A program made the position numbers and the translations under genes. Of a DNA stretch of 64,000 nucleotides, positions 1 to 9,346 are shown one piece after another. The stretch's first letter is position 1, and every line of letters starts with the position of its first letter. Source of the DNA: Pseudomonas entomophila (GTDB lineage: Bacteria; Pseudomonadota; Gammaproteobacteria; Pseudomonadales; Pseudomonadaceae); assembly GCF_029193575.1 (NCBI RefSeq), contig NZ_JARGCS010000022.1, positions 124,001-188,000 on the forward strand, given 5' to 3'. The notes beneath the pieces were generated by a model. That model worked only from the letters and a program-made list of their open reading frames with translations. It had not been told where the DNA came from and did no database searches.

Positions 1-3000
1 ATCAGGATCGGCGCCATGCCCTTCAACACCTGCACCGGCAACGCGGAAGTGAACTTGAACGTCTCCGCGGAGCGCCCTGGCACGAAGGCGGTCAGGGTGC
101 CGAAGTGGTGCTCACCCAGGAAGAACACGAACGTGGCGGTGCGGTTCAGCGAGCGCGACCCGATCAGCCGGCCACCGGCGCCGTAGCTTTGCAGGCGGTT
201 GTCGCCGGTGCCGGTCTTGCCACCCATCACCAGCAACGTGCCGTCGTGCAGCTTGAAGCTGCCGGAGATGCGCCGCGCGGTACCGGCATCGACCACCTGC
301 GACATCGCGCCCTTGAGTGCCCTGGCCACTTCCACCGGAAGGATCCGCTGGCCACGGTCCGGGTCGCTGATCAGCTGGGTCTCGTAGGGGGTGTTGGCGG
401 CGAAGTGCAGGGTATCGATGCGCAGGGTCGGCAGGCGCACGCCGTCGTTCTGGATGATGCCGACCAGCTCCGAGAGCGCGGCGGGGCGGTCGCCGGAACT
501 GCCGATGGCGGTGGCCAGCGACGGCACCAGGTGGTCGAACGGGTAGCCCACGCGCTTCCAGCGCTGATGGATGTCGAGGAATGCCTCGATCTCGACCATG
601 GTGCGGATGCGGCTGTCGCGCGCGCCCTGGTGACGGCTCTTGAACAGCCAGCTGTACACTTCCTGGCGCTCGAAGCGGCTGGCGTTGACCATGTCGGTCA
701 TCGAGGCGCCGGGGTTCTTCAACAGGTAGCCGAGCAGCCACAGGTCCAGCGGGTGCACCTTGGCGATGTAGCCCTGGTCGGGCAGGTCGTACTTGCCGGG
801 CCCGTAGGCCACGTACATCTCAGACAGGCGCCCGTCACTGAGCTTGGCCAGGGCGATCCTGTCCTTGGCGGTGTGGGCGCGGACGAAGGCGTTGAAGGTC
901 TCCTGGCCGGCCTCGGGGAACAGGTAGCGGTGCACCGCGGCCAGGCGCTGCGGGGTCACGCGCATGCTGTCGAGGAAGGTGTCCAGGCGTTGTTGCGAGG
1001 TCTTGCGCTGGTACTTGCGCCAGAAGCGCATCAGGTAGTTGGTGCCTTCGCGGTCGGCAAAGCGCGCCAGGTACTCCTGGCGGCGCGGGTCGGCATCGTT
1101 CTTGAGGATCGGCTCGCGGTTATAGGGTTGCTGGTAGGTGACGTAGCGCACCAGGTCGCGCATCAGGCGGATGAACGGCAGGTTGATCGACTCGCGCAGG
1201 GCGTCCTTGAGGGTTGGGTTGCGGTTGTTGTCTTCCTTGCGGAAGTTGTTGAACACGTGCATGCCGCCGCCGGTGAAGAACGCCTCACCGGTGTTGGCCG
1301 AATACTTGCGCTCCAGGGCGGCGTCGAGCATGGCGTCGAGGTTCTGGTCCTTGGCGTTCTGCATCAGCCACTCCAGCGACCACTGGGTGATGCGGTCGAG
1401 GTCGGCCACTTCGACCTTCTTCAATTCCGCCACGGGCTTGCCGGCGTACTTGCCGTGCAACTCGGCGATGATCTCCAGGTAGGTGGTCAGCACCCGCAGT
1501 TTGGCGGTGGAGCCCAGCTCCAGCTTGCTGCCTTCGTTGATGTCGAACGGCTGGTCGGTGCTGTCGGTTTGCACCCGCACCCGCGAGCCATCGGCGGTGC
1601 GTTCGAACAGGGTGAAGCTGTAGCTCACCTGGTCGGTGGTCTTGGCGGTCAGCAGGCGTTCGCCGATCAACCCCATCTGCGCGGCGAACTCGGGGTCGGC
1701 GAGGTTCTTCAGGTACTGGCTGACCTGGGTCTGCAGGTCGGCCTGCAGGGTGCTGGTGGCCGACACATCTAGGCGGTCGAGGTCGTACAGCGGGCGGTTG
1801 AGCATGGCCGCCAGGCGGTTGCGGGCCAGGCTGATGCCCTTGTTGGTGATGATCGGCACGATGGTCGGTTGGGCCACCCAGTCGCGGTAGATCGCCTTGC
1901 TGGCTAGCGCGGCGTCGGCCAGCGGGCGGTCGACGATGCCGTTGGCGGCAAGCACACGGATGTGTGAGTCCGTCAGCTCGGCCAGCTCGAGGCGGCCCTT
2001 GGACAGGTAATGCGACGGCCGGCGCTGGGCGATCATCAGCGACAGCACCTGGCGCAGGGCCAGGCCGCGTTCGGCCAGGCTTTTCTCGTCGCTGGCGGTG
2101 GCGTTCAACGCTTGGTTGACCTGGTCGAAGTCGGCGCCGTACCACACCCGCAGCCCCTCGGCCATGCCATGCACCTCACCGTGCCCAGGCACCGCCGACA
2201 GGGGCACGCTATTGAGGTAGTCGCGCACGATGCGCTGGCGCGCCTCAGTGGTGTCTGGCCCGCCCTGGTAGGCGCGCACGCTGGCGGAGAACATCTGGCG
2301 CAGCTTCTCGGTGCCGGAGACGGTCAGGCCGTCGGGCGAATGGCGGTATTTCTCCAATTGCGTGGCCAGGGTGCTGCCGCCGGCCGACTGGCCGGGCAGG
2401 GCCAGGTACTTGGCGACCTGGCTATAGGCCGCCTTGGCGAAGCGCGGCCAGTCCACTGCCGGGTTGTTCTTGGGGTCCTTGCTGTCGAGCAGGTCGCGGT
2501 TCTCGATGAACAGCAGGCTGTTGACCATCACTGGCGGGATCGAAGCGAAGTCCGGGTACAGGTGCTGGGGGTAGTGGTACTGGTAGAGGGTGTCGCCACG
2601 GCAGTCGGTGATCGACAGGCCGGCCTGGATTTTCTCCACGTAGGGCACGAACAGGCCATGGTCGACGTAGCGCATCAGCGCCGGGGAGAAGCGCACCTGT
2701 TGGCTGATCAGGTAGTCGCGCTTGAGCAGGCGTGGCAGGAACTCGCCCAGGGCGCTGTAGCCCAGGCGTTTGTCGAACGGGCCTTCGCCGGGGTAGACGA
2801 TGGCGTCGCTTGGGCCGGGGTGCAGGGAATACGTCAGGGTACTGGCCAGGCGGCTGAATTCGCGCGATTGCAGGTTGGAGGACTGCATCTCGTCATAGGC
2901 GGCGTAGCCGATGGCGACGATGGCCACCAGCAGGATCAGCAGGATCAGCCGCCACCAGAGCCTACGTTGACGGGGAGTCTTTGGCTGTGGGGCCTCGGCC

Positions 3001-3056
3001 AGAGGGGGTTCGGGTGCTTCCGTTCTGGTTGGTTCCGATTGCCACAGTGCGCCCAT
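1..3056 (-). CDS. Transglycosylase/transpeptidase (class A PBP-like), 3' end off window
   Basis: Bifunctional peptidoglycan polymerase of the inner membrane, acting in the periplasm. At least 1018 codons are visible and no stop is reached. A proline-rich cytoplasmic head is followed by one membrane segment (about residues 33-53). A GT51 glycosyltransferase domain follows, with ENRDLL and GQSAGGSTLATQLE (about 220-232). The transpeptidase domain has the SxxK motif as STAK (Ser516, Lys519) and a KTGTG box at Lys947. It is longer than standard PBP1A/1B, matching the large 'transglycosylase domain-containing protein' of Pseudomonas. The start is the ATG at 3056, just before the basic and hydrophobic anchor. 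The family is certain. The exact paralogue is not, and the C-terminus is unseen. Confidence 0.9.
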   Translation of the reverse strand, partial: MGALWQSEPTRTEAPEPPLAEAPQPKTPRQRRLWWRLILLILLVAIVAIGYAAYDEMQSSNLQSREFSRLASTLTYSLHPGPSDAIVYPGEGPFDKRLGYSALGEFLPRLLKRDYLISQQVRFSPALMRYVDHGLFVPYVEKIQAGLSITDCRGDTLYQYHYPQHLYPDFASIPPVMVNSLLFIENRDLLDSKDPKNNPAVDWPRFAKAAYSQVAKYLALPGQSAGGSTLATQLEKYRHSPDGLTVSGTEKLRQMFSASVRAYQGGPDTTEARQRIVRDYLNSVPLSAVPGHGEVHGMAEGLRVWYGADFDQVNQALNATASDEKSLAERGLALRQVLSLMIAQRRPSHYLSKGRLELAELTDSHIRVLAANGIVDRPLADAALASKAIYRDWVAQPTIVPIITNKGISLARNRLAAMLNRPLYDLDRLDVSATSTLQADLQTQVSQYLKNLADPEFAAQMGLIGERLLTAKTTDQVSYSFTLFERTADGSRVRVQTDSTDQPFDINEGSKLELGSTAKLRVLTTYLEIIAELHGKYAGKPVAELKKVEVADLDRITQWSLEWLMQNAKDQNLDAMLDAALERKYSANTGEAFFTGGGMHVFNNFRKEDNNRNPTLKDALRESINLPFIRLMRDLVRYVTYQQPYNREPILKNDADPRRQEYLARFADREGTNYLMRFWRKYQRKTSQQRLDTFLDSMRVTPQRLAAVHRYLFPEAGQETFNAFVRAHTAKDRIALAKLSDGRLSEMYVAYGPGKYDLPDQGYIAKVHPLDLWLLGYLLKNPGASMTDMVNASRFERQEVYSWLFKSRHQGARDSRIRTMVEIEAFLDIHQRWKRVGYPFDHLVPSLATAIGSSGDRPAALSELVGIIQNDGVRLPTLRIDTLHFAANTPYETQLISDPDRGQRILPVEVARALKGAMSQVVDAGTARRISGSFKLHDGTLLVMGGKTGTGDNRLQSYGAGGRLIGSRSLNRTATFVFFLGEHHFGTLTAFVPGRSAETFKFTSALPVQVLKGMAPIL

Positions 3057-3162
3057 AGTGTTCAGTCCGGCCAGGGAAATTCGTCTTGCTTGTCTGAAGC
3101 TTAGACGTTGGCCGCAGATGGTGAAAAATTTGTGGGGAACGGCTGTTTGCGGTGCTCGTTAT

Positions 3163-3250
3163 GGCCTTATCGCGGGGTAAGCCCGCCCCCACAGGTACAG
3201 CACAGTCCCTGAGAACGGTGGTGTACCTGTGGGCTTGCGATGAGGCCGGT
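3163..3250. repeat. Inverted pair of REP-like elements
   Basis: Two degenerate REP units face each other. The left one carries ATCGCGGGGTAAGCCCGC followed by CCCCACAGGTA, and the right one carries TACCTGTGGGCTTGCGATG. They fill the 190-bp gap between the transglycosylase start and the end of the glutamate-synthase-like gene. The pair looks like a P. putida BIME. The right unit is decayed. Confidence 0.7.
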
Positions 3251-4869
3251 CAGGCCGCCGCCTCTGCGTGCGGTTCGAAACTGTCTGCTCGCGCCAGTTG
3301 CCACATGCGCGAGTAGAACTGCCCGTTCACCTCGCCGGTGAGCAGTTCACCGGGCTTGAGGAACACGTGCATCTGCGAGAACAACTTGATCTCGGTGGCC
3401 GAGATACGCCGCACCAGGTGCTTGGCCTCTAACTGCGACGGGTGCTCCAGCCCGGCGGCGGCGAGCATCTCGGCGAGGGCGCGCAGGGTGTTGTGGTGGA
3501 AGTTCAGCACCCGCTGGGCCTTGTCCGGCACCACCAGGGCGCGCTGGCGTAGGGCGTCCTGGGTGGCGACGCCGGTCGGGCACTTGTTGGTGTGGCAGCT
3601 CTGCGACTGGATGCAGCCGATGGCGAACATGAAACCACGCGCCGAGTTGGCCCAGTCGGCGCCGATGGCCAGCACGCTGGCGATGTCGAAGGCACTGACG
3701 ATCTTGCCGCTGGCGCCGAGCTTGATCTTGTCGCGCAGGTTCAGGCCAACCAGCGTGTTGTGCACGAACAGCAGGCCCTCGCGCAGCGGCACGCCGATGT
3801 GGTCGGTGAACTCCACCGGTGCGGCGCCCGTGCCGCCTTCCTTGCCGTCGACGACGATGAAGTCTGGCAGGATGCCGGTTTCCAGCATCGCCTTGGCGAT
3901 CCCCATGAACTCCCATGGGTGGCCCAGGCAGAACTTGAAGCCCACTGGCTTGCCGCCGGACAGTTCACGCAACTGGGCGATGAACCGCATCATTTCGATA
4001 GGGGTGGAGAACGCGCTGTGGCGAGACGGCGAAATGCAGTCTTCGCCCATCAGCACGCCGCGGGTCTCGGCGATTTCCTGGGTTACCTTGTGCTTGGGCA
4101 GGATGCCGCCGTGGCCGGGTTTGGCGCCTTGGCTCATCTTGATCTCGATCATCCGCACCTGCGGGTTGCGGGCCTGCTCGGCGAAGCGCTCGGGGTCGAA
4201 GCGACCATCGGCGGTGCGGCAGCCAAAATAGCCGCTGCCCAGTTCCCAGGTCAGGTCGCCGCCGTGCTCGCGGTGGTAGGGGCTGATGCTGCCCTCGCCA
4301 GTGTCATGGGCGAAATTGCCCAGCTTGGCGCCCTGGTTCAGGGCCCGGATGGCGTTGGCGCTGAGCGAGCCGAAGCTCATGGCCGAGATGTTGAAGATCG
4401 ACGCCGAGTAGGGTTGGCTGCACTGCGGCCCGCCTACCACGACTCGGAAACTGGCTGGGTCGGCCAGCGGCGCCGGGCGCATGGAGTGGCCGATGAACTC
4501 GAAGCCCGATTCGTAGACGTCGATCAGGGTGCCGAAGGGTTTGTCCGAGGCTTCGTTCTTGGCCCGCGCATAGACCAGCGAACGTTGCGCACGGGAGAAG
4601 GGCAGGGCGTCGCTGTCGGCTTCGAGCAGGTACTGGCGGATTTCCGGGCGGATGGCCTCGACCAGGTAGCGGATGTTGCCGAGGATCGGGTAGTTGCGGC
4701 GTACCGCATGGCGTTGTTGCAACAGGTCGAACACCCCGATCAGGCTGAGCACGGCGGTGGTCAGGGTGAACGGCCAGAGCCATTCGTGGTGGAGCAACGG
4801 CAGGCTGGCCAGGGTGAACAGCACACAGGCGGCGAAGAAGGCGTAGCGGCTGAGAAGTGACAGGCTCAT
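3250..4869 (-). CDS. Membrane-anchored FMN-binding glutamate synthase-like protein
   Basis: A 539-residue protein matching the central FMN/Fe-S domain of glutamate synthase large subunits, without the glutamine amidotransferase domain. Two hydrophobic segments at the N-terminus (about residues 7-27 and 28-48) suggest an inner-membrane anchor. Visible family motifs are HDTGEGSISPYHREHGGDL, the flavin-barrel segment VVDGKEGGTGAAP, and a cysteine cluster CIQSQSCHTNKCPTG, which resembles the 3Fe-4S site of GOGAT. No small GltD-type subunit lies nearby, so the electron donor and true substrate are unknown. It is a single-gene unit flanked by a REP pair and a divergent promoter region. The family is firm, and glutamate synthesis in vivo is inference only. 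Confidence 0.85.
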   Translation of the reverse strand: MSLSLLSRYAFFAACVLFTLASLPLLHHEWLWPFTLTTAVLSLIGVFDLLQQRHAVRRNYPILGNIRYLVEAIRPEIRQYLLEADSDALPFSRAQRSLVYARAKNEASDKPFGTLIDVYESGFEFIGHSMRPAPLADPASFRVVVGGPQCSQPYSASIFNISAMSFGSLSANAIRALNQGAKLGNFAHDTGEGSISPYHREHGGDLTWELGSGYFGCRTADGRFDPERFAEQARNPQVRMIEIKMSQGAKPGHGGILPKHKVTQEIAETRGVLMGEDCISPSRHSAFSTPIEMMRFIAQLRELSGGKPVGFKFCLGHPWEFMGIAKAMLETGILPDFIVVDGKEGGTGAAPVEFTDHIGVPLREGLLFVHNTLVGLNLRDKIKLGASGKIVSAFDIASVLAIGADWANSARGFMFAIGCIQSQSCHTNKCPTGVATQDALRQRALVVPDKAQRVLNFHHNTLRALAEMLAAAGLEHPSQLEAKHLVRRISATEIKLFSQMHVFLKPGELLTGEVNGQFYSRMWQLARADSFEPHAEAAA

Positions 4870-5009
4870 ACGGAATCCTTGCGAATGAATCGGTCAGGCT
4901 CAGGGCCTGGCAAACCCAGACCTTAGCCCGGTTGCGCGGCATTAGGCCAGCGTGGGGAGGCCTGGCGAGAATGAAAATTCAGGTATCAAAAATCATTCGT
5001 ATTGATTAT

Positions 5010-5025
5010 GTTATAAAGTATCAAC
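5010..5025. promoter_or_regulatory. Putative Zur box upstream of rpmE2
   Basis: GTTATAAAGTATCAAC resembles the AT-rich, imperfectly palindromic Zur operator (GTTATA...TAAC type). It sits 22 bp before the start codon of the zinc-independent L31 gene, where Zur repression is expected. The site is read from the sequence. The regulator is inferred from the gene's known zinc control in related bacteria. Confidence 0.55.
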
Positions 5026-5047
5026 TCGCCAATGGAGGCAGACGCTC

Positions 5048-5308
5048 ATGAAACCCGACATCCATCCCGCGTACCGGCCAGTGCTGTTCCACGACACGGC
5101 GGCGGACGTGTATTTCCTGATCGGCTCGACGGTGGAGACCGACCGTACCCAGCCATACAGCGATGGCAAAACCTACCCCTACGTGGCCCTGGATGTGTCC
5201 AGTGCCTCGCATCCGGTGTATACCGGGCAGCAGCGCAAGACCACGGTGGAAGGGCGTGTGGCTGGGTTCAACAAGCGCTTTGCCGGGTTTGCCGGAAAGG
5301 CCAGGTAA
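5048..5308 (+). CDS. rpmE2: Type B (zinc-independent) 50S ribosomal protein L31
   Basis: An 86-residue L31 paralogue with the family core ([37 protein letters not shown]). It contains no cysteine, so it lacks the CxxC zinc site of ordinary L31. In other bacteria this form replaces zinc-loaded L31 on the ribosome under zinc starvation and frees zinc. The ATG at 5048 follows GGAGG at the right spacing. A Zur-like palindrome lies immediately upstream. It is monocistronic and is followed by a REP pair. Confidence 0.93.
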   Translation: MKPDIHPAYRPVLFHDTAADVYFLIGSTVETDRTQPYSDGKTYPYVALDVSSASHPVYTGQQRKTTVEGRVAGFNKRFAGFAGKAR

Positions 5309-5326
5309 GGGGCCGCGGTGCGGCTC

Positions 5327-5408
5327 AATCGCGGGGCAAGCCCGGCCCCACAGGTACCCCGCTGTATCCAAAATCAGCAGGGTAGCTGTGCGGGTTTGCC
5401 CCGCGATT
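5327..5408. repeat. Inverted REP pair
   Basis: AATCGCGGGGCAAGCCCG on the left and CGGGTTTGCCCCGCGATT on the right face each other across about 45 bp. The pair lies between rpmE2 and the Nudix gene. Confidence 0.8.
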
Positions 5409-5463
5409 GCGTCGCCATGGACGGCGTGTGATCCTTGCCCGCCCTTTTATCCAGGCCCTGCCC

Positions 5464-5877
5464 ATGAGCAAGACAATCCGCATCGCCGCCGCCCTGTTGG
5501 TCGACCCCGCCGGCCGCACCCTGCTGGTACGCAAACGCGGCACCCAGGCCTTCATGCAGCCCGGTGGCAAGATCGACGCCGGCGAAACCCCGCTGGCAGC
5601 CCTGGTGCGTGAGCTACATGAAGAACTCGGCCTGACTGTCGCGGTGCAGCAGGCCGTGTACCTCGGCCAATTCAGCGCCCCGGCCGCCAACGAGCCAGGC
5701 TTCGAAGTGCAGTGCGAGCTGTTCCGCGTCGACAGCGCCGAGCCCGTCGCCCCCGCCGCCGAGATCGAGGAAGTGGTGTGGCTGGCCGCCGACGAGACGC
5801 CCGCCCTGACGCTGGCGCCGCTGACCCGCGACCTGATCCTGCCGCTGTACCGCCAGGGCCTCAACGCACCGCGCTGA
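5464..5877 (+). CDS. Nudix hydrolase
   Basis: A 137-residue single-domain Nudix pyrophosphohydrolase. The Nudix box GGKIDAGETPLAALVRELHE followed by ELGL fits GX5EX7REUXEEXGU, placing the Mg2+-binding glutamates in the helix. The start is set at MSKTIRIAAALL (5464), where the conserved beta-strand begins. An upstream in-frame ATG at 5407 would add a non-conserved arginine-rich tail encoded by REP-flanking DNA. The last 17 bp overlap the end of the convergent metR gene. The substrate cannot be read from the sequence. A house-cleaning role on oxidised or non-canonical nucleotides is possible. Confidence 0.85.
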   Translation: MSKTIRIAAALLVDPAGRTLLVRKRGTQAFMQPGGKIDAGETPLAALVRELHEELGLTVAVQQAVYLGQFSAPAANEPGFEVQCELFRVDSAEPVAPAAEIEEVVWLAADETPALTLAPLTRDLILPLYRQGLNAPR

Positions 5878-6778
5878 CCCCATCGAGGGTGGCGAACGAA
5901 GTGTCCTTGGCGGTCAGCAGGAAGTCGCGCATGTAAGGCGCATCGAGCATGTCGGTGCGCACCGCCGCGTAGAGCGTGGCGAACAGGCCCTTCTCGCCCA
6001 GGCGCTTGCCTTTCACGTAGCCGCGCGCGCTGTACTCGTGCAGCGCCCAGTGCGGCATGCCGCACACGCCACGGCCGCTGGCCACCAACTGCATCATCAT
6101 CACCGTCAACTCCGAGGTGCGCACGGCGGCTGGCTCGATGTCCGCCGGCTCCAGGAAGCGAGTGAAGATGTCCAGGCGGTCGCGCTCCACCGGGTAGGTG
6201 ATCAAGGTCTGGTCGATCAGGTCCTGGGGCACGATGTACGGCTTGCTGGCCAGCGCGTGCTGGTTGGCCACCGCCAGCATCGCTTCGTAGGTGAACAGCG
6301 GCACATAGGTGATACCGGCCAGGTCCAGCGGGTCGGAGGTCACCACCAGGTCGAGATCGCCGCGGGCCAGGGCCGGCAGCGGGGCGAAGGCGAAGCCCGA
6401 GGCCAGGTCAAGCTCGACCTCGGGCCAGGCGTCGCGGAACTGGTCGATGGTCGGCATCAGCCACTGGAAGCAGCTGTGGCATTCGATGGCCATGTGCAGG
6501 CGCCCGGCGGTGCCGCCGGCCAGACGGGCGATGTCGCGCTCGGCGCCGCGCAGCAGCGGCAGGGTAGCGTCGGCCAGTTGCAGCAGGCGCAGGCCGGCGC
6601 TGGTGAAGCGAATCGGCTTGGTCTTGCGCACGAACAGCGGCAGGCCCAGGCGTTCTTCCAGCTCCTTGAACTGGTGCGACAGCGCCGACTGGGTCAGGTG
6701 CAGGCGCTCGGCGGCCTCCACCAGGCTGTCGGCCTCGCGCAGGGCATGAAGGGTTTTCAGGTGGCGGATTTCCAGCAC
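5861..6778 (-). CDS. metR: LysR-type regulator MetR (methionine biosynthesis)
   Basis: A 305-residue LysR-family regulator. The N-terminal winged helix-turn-helix (LEIRHLKTLHALREADSL, then LHLTQSALSHQFKELEERL) is very close to MetR, which uses homocysteine as co-inducer to activate methionine-synthesis genes. The substrate-binding domain follows. The start chosen is GTG at 6778, 6 nt after CCGGAG and matching the family N-terminus. A GTG seven codons upstream is possible but has no ribosome binding site. The gene converges with the Nudix gene and is divergent from the alpha/beta hydrolase gene. A MetR-type symmetric site lies about 45 bp upstream. Confidence 0.85.
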   Translation of the reverse strand: MLEIRHLKTLHALREADSLVEAAERLHLTQSALSHQFKELEERLGLPLFVRKTKPIRFTSAGLRLLQLADATLPLLRGAERDIARLAGGTAGRLHMAIECHSCFQWLMPTIDQFRDAWPEVELDLASGFAFAPLPALARGDLDLVVTSDPLDLAGITYVPLFTYEAMLAVANQHALASKPYIVPQDLIDQTLITYPVERDRLDIFTRFLEPADIEPAAVRTSELTVMMMQLVASGRGVCGMPHWALHEYSARGYVKGKRLGEKGLFATLYAAVRTDMLDAPYMRDFLLTAKDTSFATLDGVSAVR

Positions 6779-6820
6779 GACGAACTCCGGGGGAAACACT
6801 TGGTAAACAATTGATGAGGT

Positions 6821-6833
6821 TGAGTTTCCCTCA
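6821..6833. promoter_or_regulatory. Possible MetR autoregulatory site
   Basis: TGAG-TTTCC-CTCA is a perfect 4+4 inverted repeat with the TGAA-N5-TTCA architecture known for MetR. It has G/C in place of A/T at the inner position of each arm. It lies 43-55 bp upstream of the metR start, fitting negative autoregulation. Assignment is inference. Confidence 0.35.
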
Positions 6834-6976
6834 TGTTGCAGTGTGCTGTCGACTGCGTCCTGGCAATGACCACTGGGCAGAGTTCATCAAACTGTCACGC
6901 AACTGTGGCAGCGCGCCCGAACGATTTTCATCAGACTCGCGCTCTACTGGGGATTTGCATTCTGGTGTTTTCGTTC

Positions 6977-7972
6977 ATGCGGGTTTTTCTGATCGTTCTT
7001 TTCTTGCTGTGCGGCGCGCCGGCCGGCTTCGCCGCTGGGCGCTGCGACGCCCACGTGCCGGTGCAACGGGCCGAGCTGGGGGAGGTGAGCCTGGTCTACC
7101 AGAGCGTCGGCGCGCCCAGCGACCCGGCGCTGCTGCTGGTGATGGGCCTGGGCGGGCAGCTCATCCATTGGCCGGATGACGTGGTCGAGGCCTTGTGCCG
7201 CCAGGGTTTTCGGGTGATTCGCTACGATAACCGCGATGTCGGCCTGTCGCGCTGGAACCTGCCGCCGGCCTCGGCCAACCTCACGGTCGAGCTGCTGCGC
7301 TACAAGCTCGGCCTGCCGGTGGCGGCGCCCTACACCCTGACTGACATGGCCAGTGACGGCCTGCGCTTGATGGACGAACTGCAGGTCGAGCAATTCCACG
7401 TGTTGGGGGTGAGCATGGGCGGGATGATCGCCCAGCACCTGGCGGCGATGGCGCCACAGCGGGTCCGCAGCCTCACGCTGGTGATGAGCAGCTCAGGCGC
7501 TGCGGGCCTGCCGGCGCCGAGCCCGGCATTGGTGCAGTTGTTGGCGCGGCGTAGCGCGCCCAGCCGCGAGGTGGCCATCGAGCAGCAGGCCGACCTGTTG
7601 TCAGCGTTGGGCAGCCCCGAGGTGCATGACGACCGCACGGTGTTGCTGCAGCAGGCGGCGCTGGCCTACGACCGGGCCTTCAACCCGGAGGGGGTCAAGC
7701 GCCAGATCATGGCGATTCTCGCCGAGCCGAGCCGGGTGGCATTGCTCAACCAACTGCGCGTGCCGACGCTGGTGGTGCACGGTACGGCAGACCCGCTGCT
7801 GCCGGTGATGCATGGCGTGCACCTGGCGGCGCATATCCAGGGTAGCCAACTGCGCCTGATTCCGGGGTTGGCGCACCGTTTCCAGGAGCCGTTCAAGGCG
7901 CCGTTGCTGGCGGTGGTGCTGCCCTATCTCAAATCACATCGACAGGACATGACGCATATTGCCCGGCTTTGA
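6977..7972 (+). CDS. Exported alpha/beta hydrolase
   Basis: A 331-residue protein beginning with a clear signal peptide ([20 protein letters not shown], cleavage near residue 20), so it is probably periplasmic. The fold carries the oxyanion segment VMGLGGQ, the nucleophile elbow GVSMGG with Ser146, an acidic residue in VHGTADPLL and the histidine in GLAHRF. These complete a Ser-Asp-His triad. A longer frame opens at 6833, but the extra 48 residues lack hydrophobicity and no ribosome binding site precedes them. The gene is transcribed away from metR and has no operon partner. It could be an esterase, lipase or peptidase. The substrate is unknown. Confidence 0.8.
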   Translation: MRVFLIVLFLLCGAPAGFAAGRCDAHVPVQRAELGEVSLVYQSVGAPSDPALLLVMGLGGQLIHWPDDVVEALCRQGFRVIRYDNRDVGLSRWNLPPASANLTVELLRYKLGLPVAAPYTLTDMASDGLRLMDELQVEQFHVLGVSMGGMIAQHLAAMAPQRVRSLTLVMSSSGAAGLPAPSPALVQLLARRSAPSREVAIEQQADLLSALGSPEVHDDRTVLLQQAALAYDRAFNPEGVKRQIMAILAEPSRVALLNQLRVPTLVVHGTADPLLPVMHGVHLAAHIQGSQLRLIPGLAHRFQEPFKAPLLAVVLPYLKSHRQDMTHIARL

Positions 7973-8020
7973 AGCGGCGGCCCCGCGGCAGGTTCAACAC
8001 CCACGTCAGCGTTCTTGGAC

Positions 8021-9342
<1,322 letters not shown>

Positions 9343-9346
<4 letters not shown>

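Noticed and set aside
105..3104. Two long plus-strand frames opposite the transglycosylase gene
   Set aside because: The minus-strand gene has clear GT51 and transpeptidase motifs through the whole region. The plus frames are shadows.
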